From NCBI RefSeq assembly GCF_009828025.1, contig NZ_WTYA01000015.1:1-39194 (forward strand): a stretch of 39,194 nt of DNA, given 5' to 3'. The notes beneath the pieces are model-generated. The model saw only the letters and a list, made by a program, of their open reading frames with translations, did not search any database and was not told the DNA's origin. Origin of the DNA: Qipengyuania algicida. Lineage in GTDB: Bacteria > Pseudomonadota > Alphaproteobacteria > Sphingomonadales > Sphingomonadaceae. This document shows, in pieces, positions 34,623 to 39,194 of the stretch (the stretch's first letter is position 1; every line of letters begins with the position of its first letter). Both the position numbers and the translations under genes were made by a program.

Positions 34623-35363
34623 ATGACCGCATCCCGCCTGTTCAGTCGCGCTATCGTCCGCTTGTCATCCCAAGACGGGTCCGAGGATGTGCGTGGGTTC
34701 CTCCAGGGCCTCGTTACCAACGATGTCTCGAAAACCCTGCCCGCCTATGCCGCACTGCTAACGCCACAAGGCAAGACGCTGTTCGACTTTATCGTCTGGC
34801 CGGCTGGAGACGGCCAAATCCTGCTCGACTGCGAGGGCGATGCGGCAGAGGATCTGGCCAAGCGCCTGTCTCTCTACCGTCTGCGCCGCAAGATCGCGAT
34901 TGCCGTCGATCCGGAGGTGGGCGTCCATTGGCGCAAGGAAGCGGGTGACGGCGGCGCGGCCGACCCGAGACTTGCGGATCTGGGCGAGCGTTGGCTGGCC
35001 CCGGTCGATCCCGCCGACGAAAGCGCGGACGAAGAATGGCGCGCGCATCGCCTTTCGCTCGGCGTGCCCGAAGGACGCGCGGAGCTGGGCGATATCCTCT
35101 GGCTGGAAACCAATGCGGTCGAGTTGCACGGCGTCGCGTTCGACAAGGGGTGCTACATCGGTCAGGAAAACACCGCGCGGATGAACTGGAGGCAGAAGGT
35201 CAACCGGCGGTTGGCCGTGGTCCCGCTGGCGAAGTCGGAGGAGAAGCGGCGCAAGGCAGCTTATCCCGGCCTTGGCCTGGCGGTCGACCACTTGCGGGTG
35301 GACGACCTCGACCCCGCCACCCTTCCCGCTTGGCAACGTGCGGCGCTTATCGCGCCCGGCTAG
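34623..35363 (+). CDS. ygfZ: YgfZ/GcvT-like folate-binding protein
   Basis: The product has 246 residues and belongs to the YgfZ/IBA57 family, which uses tetrahydrofolate to support repair or assembly of some Fe-S clusters. The diagnostic motif KGCYIGQE (175-182) is intact, including its cysteine. The N-terminal part has GFLQGLVTNDV and LTPQGKTLFDF, both typical of the aminomethyltransferase fold. ATG 34623 is preferred to the in-frame TTG at 34614. Neither has a strong ribosome site. It is divergent from pyrC, and the shared upstream region holds the TGTAGGAC repeats. Confidence 0.93.
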   Translation: MTASRLFSRAIVRLSSQDGSEDVRGFLQGLVTNDVSKTLPAYAALLTPQGKTLFDFIVWPAGDGQILLDCEGDAAEDLAKRLSLYRLRRKIAIAVDPEVGVHWRKEAGDGGAADPRLADLGERWLAPVDPADESADEEWRAHRLSLGVPEGRAELGDILWLETNAVELHGVAFDKGCYIGQENTARMNWRQKVNRRLAVVPLAKSEEKRRKAAYPGLGLAVDHLRVDDLDPATLPAWQRAALIAPG

Positions 35364-35394
35364 GCCACGAGGACACATTCGGAAATGGCATTGA

Positions 35395-35580
35395 GTGTTC
35401 GCTTTTGTGGCTTTTGCCCCTAGGAGCGGAAATTCCGCTAGGGACCCAAAAACGGTCATAGCGCCAAGTCGGGCCGCCTCCCGATTGCTGACACGGCAGC
35501 TTATTGCATTTTTGCGCGAAAGCGGTCTTACCGGGCACGACCTACTTGTGGAAGCTATTGAGATGGGTCAGCATAGGTAA
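35395..35580 (+). CDS. Possible small ORF containing repeat copy A
   Basis: A 61-codon frame starting at GTG 35395 ends in TAA at 35578-35580, directly followed by the ATG of the next gene. The first half shows no coding character. The second half (about 35491-35580) reads TRQLIAFLRESGLTGHD and then LLVEAIEMGQHR, overlapping the repeat described separately. It may be a decayed or very short gene, or chance. No ribosome site is apparent at the GTG. Confidence 0.25.
   Translation: MFAFVAFAPRSGNSARDPKTVIAPSRAASRLLTRQLIAFLRESGLTGHDLLVEAIEMGQHR
35425..35439. repeat. 15-bp perfect palindrome after ygfZ
   Basis: AGCGGAA-A-TTCCGCT is perfectly symmetric around one central base. The arms may extend with CCCT (35418-35421) and AGGG (35440-35443) around a bulge. 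It starts 61 bases past the ygfZ stop with no T-run after it, so it may be a 3'-end hairpin or part of the nearby repeat unit. Confidence 0.4.
35494..35542 (+). repeat. Dispersed repeat, copy A (49 bp)
   Basis: This copy begins CGGCAGCTTATTGCATTTTT and ends CGGGCACGACC. It matches copy C (39067-39116) at 39 of 50 aligned positions with one gap, and copy B (36927-36976) more weakly. All three have the same orientation. In this copy the frame stays open, giving the peptide RQLIAFLRESGLTGHD. Confidence 0.7.
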
Positions 35581-35937
35581 ATGCTCCGCGCTGCTCCACT
35601 TTCGATAGTTCTTGGGCTTACGGTTCTTACAGCGATCTGGGTTGAAACTGTTCACCCAAATGAGGTCGACCCTCCGCTGCGCCTAGAAAGGCAAACTCAA
35701 AGAAGCCAGGCAGTTATTTTGGACTGCCCAGCTGTGAACGCATTCTTTAAAAAATATTGTCTGGTCCAGATAACTACGCGTTCAGGCAATGGCTACCATC
35801 TTAAGACCTACGTCAACCAGCGCAACAGTCCACGTCTCGTCATTGAAAAGCATGACGGAAAGAATGTGCTCTCCATTCACATGTTTGGGAGACTGACCCC
35901 CGACGAGACAAAACAGATCACAAATTGCACTGTCTAA
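35581..35937 (+). CDS. Hypothetical protein with N-terminal membrane helix
   Basis: I do not recognise this 118-residue product. It has one hydrophobic segment at 6-23 (PLSIVLGLTVLTAIWVE) that could be a signal anchor. A polar domain follows with three cysteines, Cys49, Cys60 and Cys116 (the last in NCTV at the C-terminus). Base composition is more AT-rich than the core genes, and codon choice is mixed. The ATG directly follows a TAA of a possible small upstream ORF. There is only a weak AGG before it. It lies in the patchwork zone bounded by the repeats. Coding is likely from length and frame, but not certain. Confidence 0.5.
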   Translation: MLRAAPLSIVLGLTVLTAIWVETVHPNEVDPPLRLERQTQRSQAVILDCPAVNAFFKKYCLVQITTRSGNGYHLKTYVNQRNSPRLVIEKHDGKNVLSIHMFGRLTPDETKQITNCTV

Positions 35938-36114
35938 TACCGCTTGGCTAAGTTCTTGCGCATTCATGAGGGATAGGCAGCTACCCCCAACATTGGCGCC
36001 ATAGCGGTCTAGCTCGGTCCGACCGGATTGTGAACTTTCGTTATCAGTCTATGGGCACCCAAAAGGGGCCAACGCCGGCAGGATTCGGGCGATGACCAGG
36101 GCGCCCGGCGGATC

Positions 36115-36171
36115 ATGTAGAAAATATTCGACATCTGCTCGAAGATCTCCTATGTAGAAGATATTCTACAT
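36115..36171. promoter_or_regulatory. Twin palindromic operators before the membrane/Xre pair
   Basis: ATGTAGAA-GATA-TTCTACAT (36152-36171) is a 20-bp element with perfect 8-bp arms. ATGTAGAA-AATA-TTCGACAT (36115-36134) is a second copy with one arm mismatch; the copies are 37 bp apart. A candidate -35 TTCGAC (36127-36132) and -10 TATGTA (36151-36156), with an 18-bp spacer, overlap the two sites. This is the geometry of autorepression. Confidence 0.75.
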
Positions 36172-36190
36172 CGCATAGGAGGTGCTTACT

Positions 36191-36595
36191 ATGTCTTTCA
36201 GGGAAAAATCTGCTTGGGTTATGGGGGCGATAATGCTCGTCACCGGCGTTTGGTATGCTCAACTGGTCGCCGCGGCCCCGCAGGCTCCGGTCATCGGCCT
36301 CCTTATCCCCTATGTGCTCCCTGTGATCGTGCTGTCGATTATCGCGCAAGCGGTTCTCGCATTTCTTTCACCGAGAGAAGCTAACGCACGCGCTGACGAG
36401 CGCGAGCGGATCGTGATGGACCGTGCGGGTCACTGGTCGGGCATCGTGCTCGGCCTTGGCGTCATTGCCGCCATTAGCATGTATATTGGCGGGTGGAGCG
36501 CCACCCTACTGGTCCATGCCATCGTTGGCGCGCTAATCGTCGCCCAGTTGGCCGAATACCTATTCCAAGTTTTCCTATTCCGGCGCACGATCTGA
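36191..36595 (+). CDS. Four-helix membrane protein paired with an Xre regulator (DUF2178-like)
   Basis: This 134-residue integral membrane protein has four helices, at about 8-28, 33-58, 81-99 and 104-130. The cytosolic loop between helices 2 and 3 reads ADERERIVMDRAG, the Asp-Glu-Arg-rich motif typical of DUF2178-type proteins. AGGAGG lies 8 nt ahead of the ATG and runs into the end of the operator palindrome. It is followed 12 bases later by a small Xre-type regulator, a pairing common for this protein family. Function is unknown; an inhibitor or sensor for the regulator is possible. Confidence 0.82.
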   Translation: MSFREKSAWVMGAIMLVTGVWYAQLVAAAPQAPVIGLLIPYVLPVIVLSIIAQAVLAFLSPREANARADERERIVMDRAGHWSGIVLGLGVIAAISMYIGGWSATLLVHAIVGALIVAQLAEYLFQVFLFRRTI

Positions 36596-36607
36596 TGGAG
36601 CGGGAGA

Positions 36608-36826
36608 ATGGGTAAGCGCCCGCCAATCACCAACCGCGTGCGGAGCTTGCGCGAGAAACACGGCCAGATGAGCCAGGCCGCGCTGGGCGAGGCGGTGGGG
36701 GTCACGCGCCACACAATCATCGCCATTGAACAGGGGCGCTATTCCCCCAGCCTTGAAACCAGCTTTCGCATTGCGCGACTGTTCAATGTCGGTTTGGAAG
36801 ATGTATTTGGATGGGAAGGCGATTAG
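36608..36826 (+). CDS. Small Xre/YozG-type helix-turn-helix regulator
   Basis: This 72-residue single-domain DNA-binding protein has the lambda-Cro/C1-type helix-turn-helix, roughly residues 22-42. MSQAALGEAVGVTRHTIIAIEQGRYSPSL is the classic signature of the group. GGGAG precedes the ATG at a short distance. It is the second gene of a two-gene unit with the membrane protein. The twin palindromes upstream of that unit are the natural candidate binding sites, making the pair self-regulating. No toxin or phage gene is nearby. Confidence 0.92.
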   Translation: MGKRPPITNRVRSLREKHGQMSQAALGEAVGVTRHTIIAIEQGRYSPSLETSFRIARLFNVGLEDVFGWEGD

Positions 36827-36842
36827 CACCTGACGTCGTAGC

Positions 36843-36864
36843 GGTGGAAAGTCTGCTCTCCACC
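36843..36864. terminator. Hairpin after the Xre gene
   Basis: GGTGGA (36843-36848) pairs with TCCACC (36859-36864), and the inner loop can pair further. It is 16 bases after the Xre stop. No T-run follows. Sequence next to it (36860-36874) resembles 39014-39028, so it may belong to the repeat family. Confidence 0.35.
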
Positions 36865-36926
36865 CTAATTCTCGTCGTTCCAGCAATTCAGTTGCATCGC
36901 CGTTAGCGGTCATTCGTTCACGTCCA

Positions 36927-36976
36927 CGGCAGTTTTTCACGATTTTAGCCTGAAACCAGCCTGTCAGGACACGACC
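36927..36976 (+). repeat. Dispersed repeat, copy B (50 bp)
   Basis: This copy matches copy C (39067-39116) at 40 of 50 positions without gaps. The right end CCTGTCAGGACACGACC is identical in both. It lies between the Xre gene and yheS. CCACCCTAATTCTCG (36860-36874) upstream matches 39014-39028 at 13 of 15 bases, so the homology extends further left with an indel. Confidence 0.75.
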
Positions 36977-37017
36977 CCGATACGAAAATCGATGATTATT
37001 GGACGCTTTCCTCCGCC

Positions 37018-38880
37018 TCAGGACGCCTGGATCGTTTCAAGGACGGATCCCGCTACCAACCATGCATCTTCCGCCTCGGCCAAAGCGTTGGCGGCTGCTG
37101 ATCTCTTTGTGAGCAGGCTTTGTATCACCGCACCCGCCTGTGCGCCGGCATCGCTGCTGAGATCGAGGATTTTGCGATCGAGCTGATCGAGGTCAGCCGA
37201 CAAGCGTGCAATGGTCGTCTCCGCCTTTTCGAATGCGGACTTCGCCTTTTGCTTGTCGCCTGCGACCTTGGTGTTGCGGCCTCCGGAAGATTTGTCGCTG
37301 CGCGCACCCTTGGGCTGATTACGGCCGAGGATGAAGTCGATGTAATCATCCATGCTGCCGTCATATTCGCGCGCCGTCCCGCCATCGACCAGCACCAGCC
37401 GGTCAGAGGTCAGTTCGACCATGTGGCGATCGTGGCTTATCAGAATGACTGCGCCCGAATAGTTGTTCAGTGCTTGGATCAGCGCTTCGCGCGCATCGAC
37501 ATCCAAGTGGTTGGTCGGTTCATCGAGGATCAGCAGATGCGGCGCATCGCGAGTGATCAGCGCCAGCGCCAATCGCGCGCGTTCTCCGCCCGAGAGCTTG
37601 TCGACCCGTTGGTTGGCGCGCGGCCCCGAAAAACCGAACCGCCCCAATTGCGCGCGCACCGCGCTTTGCGATTGCCCTTCCATCGCGCGGTTCATCAGAT
37701 CGAGCGGCGTATCCTCGCCCGCCAGTTCTTCCACCTGATACTGTGTGAAATATCCGACCTTGAGCTTGCCGGGCGCGTTGACCTCTCCCTCGGCGGGAGT
37801 CAGTTGCGAGGCCAGCAGCCGCGCTAGCGTGGTCTTGCCATTACCGTTGCGGCCCAGCAAGGCGATGCGATCATCGGCCTCGATGCGGAAATTCAGCCGC
37901 TTGAGGATCGGAGGAGCGTCGCCGTATCCGACTGCCGCGTGCTCCAGCGTAATCATCGGCGATTTCATTTCGGCCGGATCGGGGAAATCGAAGCTCAGCG
38001 TCGGATCTTCCATCAGCGCAGCGATCGGCTGCATCTTGGCGAGCATCTTGGCGCGTGACTGCGCCTGTTTCGCGGTCGAGGCTCGCGCTGAGTTGCGAGC
38101 GACGTAATCGCGCAGTCGCGCGACCTGTGCCTCCTGCGATGCCTTGGCTGCGGCAAGCTGCGCGGCGCGTTCGGCGCGCTGCTTTTCGAAGGCGTCATAG
38201 CCGCCCGGATAGAGTGTCAGTTGCCCGCCTTGCAGGTGCAGAATGTGGTCGACCACCTTGTTCAGCAGGTCGCGTTCGTGGCTGATCACGACCAGCGTGG
38301 CAGGATAGGACTTGAGGAAGTTCTCCAGCCACAGCGTCGCTTCGAGGTCGAGGTGGTTCGATGGCTCGTCGAGCAACAGGATGTCAGGCTCGGAAAAGAG
38401 CAGCGCGCCAAGGGCGATGCGCATTTTCCAGCCGCCGGAGAAGCTATCAACCGGGCGTTGCTGCATTTCCTCATCGAAGCCCAGCCCGTTGAGGATCTTC
38501 GCCGCGCGTGCGGGTGCACTGTAGGCGTCGATGGCAAGCAGGCGCTCGTGCACATCTCCCATCCGGTCCATGTCGGTGCAGGTTTCCAGCTCCGCCAGCA
38601 AAGCCGCGCGTTCGGTGGCGGAGGCCAACACGACCTCCTCAGGCGTCATCGAACCACTGGGGGCCTCCTGGGCGATGTAGCCGATCCGGGCGCGGGCCGG
38701 CTTGCTGATTTCACCGTCATCGGGCTCGATCTCGCCGATCAGCGCCTTCATCAGAGTCGACTTGCCCGCGCCGTTGCGGCCAATCAGCCCGACGCGCGCG
38801 CCCACCGGCACGGTTGCACTGGCGCGTTCGAGAATGGGCCGACCGCCAAGCCGCACGGTGATGTTGTCGATAGTAAGCAT
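37018..38880 (-). CDS. YheS-type ABC-F ATPase
   Basis: This cytosolic ABC-F protein of 620 residues contains two nucleotide-binding domains and no membrane part. Domain 1 has Walker A GRNGAGKST (34-42), the YheS-like signature FSGGW (147-151), ILLLDE (167-172) and switch His201. Domain 2 has Walker A GRNGNGKTT (343-351), signature LSGGERAR (429-436) and LLILDE (449-454). A Lys/Ala-rich linker lies at about 230-300. A C-terminal coiled coil, about 535-620, resembles E. coli YheS. ABC-F proteins act on ribosomes. I chose ATG 38880 (MLTIDN); the longer frame would pass through a strong GC palindrome. It is the second ABC-F gene in the window. Confidence 0.93.
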   Translation of the reverse strand: MLTIDNITVRLGGRPILERASATVPVGARVGLIGRNGAGKSTLMKALIGEIEPDDGEISKPARARIGYIAQEAPSGSMTPEEVVLASATERAALLAELETCTDMDRMGDVHERLLAIDAYSAPARAAKILNGLGFDEEMQQRPVDSFSGGWKMRIALGALLFSEPDILLLDEPSNHLDLEATLWLENFLKSYPATLVVISHERDLLNKVVDHILHLQGGQLTLYPGGYDAFEKQRAERAAQLAAAKASQEAQVARLRDYVARNSARASTAKQAQSRAKMLAKMQPIAALMEDPTLSFDFPDPAEMKSPMITLEHAAVGYGDAPPILKRLNFRIEADDRIALLGRNGNGKTTLARLLASQLTPAEGEVNAPGKLKVGYFTQYQVEELAGEDTPLDLMNRAMEGQSQSAVRAQLGRFGFSGPRANQRVDKLSGGERARLALALITRDAPHLLILDEPTNHLDVDAREALIQALNNYSGAVILISHDRHMVELTSDRLVLVDGGTAREYDGSMDDYIDFILGRNQPKGARSDKSSGGRNTKVAGDKQKAKSAFEKAETTIARLSADLDQLDRKILDLSSDAGAQAGAVIQSLLTKRSAAANALAEAEDAWLVAGSVLETIQAS

Positions 38881-38882
38881 GG

Positions 38883-38915
38883 GGGGCGCCCCTAACAGGC
38901 ATTCGGGAGCGCCCC
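38883..38915 (-). promoter_or_regulatory. GC palindrome and stem covering the yheS translation start
   Basis: GGGGCGCCCC (38883-38892) is a perfect palindrome 2 bases from the yheS start codon. GGGGCGC (38883-38889) can instead pair with GCGCCCC (38909-38915). Either structure would bury the only candidate ribosome site (TTAGGGG), so translation may be regulated. Confidence 0.4.
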
Positions 38916-39066
38916 AAAGGAAATCCCGTTCTGGATTCGCAGCGGACATGTGCCGACAACAGATTGAGGGGCATCAGCCGAGCGGCACTGGCGATTATCT
39001 GCCCTTCGCGTTCCCACCCCAATTCACGACATCCAGTGCGTCGCACGAACGCGCCGAAAGCCGACG

Positions 39067-39116
39067 CGGCAGCTAATCGCATTTTTTCCCTGAAAGCTGC
39101 CTGTCAGGACACGACC
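39067..39116 (+). repeat. Dispersed repeat, copy C (50 bp)
   Basis: This copy ends CCTGTCAGGACACGACC and is directly followed by an ATG at 39117 whose frame is open to the window edge. It contains the inverted repeat GGCAGCT (39068-39074) / AGCTGCC (39095-39101), which is not kept in copies A and B. It has one T more than copy A in the T-run, which shifts the reading frame. Confidence 0.75.
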
Positions 39117-39194
39117 ATGTGTGGACGGCTCTCCGTTGGCAAGGGTTTTTCTGCACTGCGCTGGCTGGTCGTGGCGCCCATGTGTCCGGCCTGT

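Noticed and set aside
34429..34632. N-terminal extension of dihydroorotase
   Set aside because: The open frame continues upstream, but the family starts at MTRITIRRPDD, and the extension would cover the divergent promoter repeats.
39068..39101. Copy C as an integron attC-like site
   Set aside because: Its GGCAGCT/AGCTGCC pairing is absent in copies A and B, and no integrase is present.
39117..39194. Possible gene start ATG at 39117 open to the window edge
   Set aside because: Two frames are open over these 78 bases and no ribosome site or family is visible, so I do not call a gene.

Overview
This is a GC-rich alphaproteobacterial chromosome segment. It most resembles a sphingomonad, probably an Erythrobacteraceae-like member of Sphingomonadales. 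Supporting signs are a class I lysyl-tRNA synthetase, a plant-type GshA, a YfgM-like/BamB pair, a SelO of the alphaproteobacterial type, and a GH31 alpha-glucosidase beside a sugar permease. No phage, transposase, CRISPR array, rRNA or tRNA was found. Most of the window is ordinary core genome in short, often divergent, transcription units.

Layout. 1-2.6 kb: the end of a sugar MFS permease facing a secreted GH31 alpha-glucosidase, with a shared terminator and a LacI-type operator. 2.9-6.1 kb: ettA, a drug-type MFS exporter and acylphosphatase. 6.3-8.8 kb: a divergent HxlR regulator/azoreductase pair with palindromic operators, then a ClC family protein. 9-11.2 kb: an RcnB-like periplasmic protein, a cytochrome b561 and a 2OG-Fe(II) oxygenase. 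11.2-14.9 kb: a DUF1003 protein coupled to lysK, and a large membrane-anchored hypothetical protein. 15-18.4 kb: an Fe-S DinG-like helicase coupled to a SixA-like phosphatase. 18.4-19.7 kb: an AT-rich, apparently acquired PAP2/IPC-synthase-like gene. 19.7-24.4 kb: soxR with a textbook SoxR promoter driving a VOC protein, an ArsR regulator, ubiA, rsmE, gshA and a small monooxygenase. 24.4-28.8 kb: bamB, a YfgM-like protein, a glycosyltransferase and an alpha/beta hydrolase. 28.9-35.4 kb: selO, astD, a glycine-zipper protein, rarD and pyrC (overlapping tail to tail), and ygfZ. 35.4-39.2 kb: a patchwork with a hypothetical protein, a membrane-protein/Xre pair under twin palindromic operators, a YheS-type ABC-F, and three copies of a roughly 50-bp repeat.

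The clearest regulatory logic is redox or quinone related: HxlR-azoR, SoxR-VOC and gshA. The least explained signal is the repeat family at 35494, 36927 and 39067. All copies lie in the same orientation and bracket the small accessory genes and the ABC-F gene. The base changes between copies look partly synonymous, as if the repeat derives from a peptide-coding segment.
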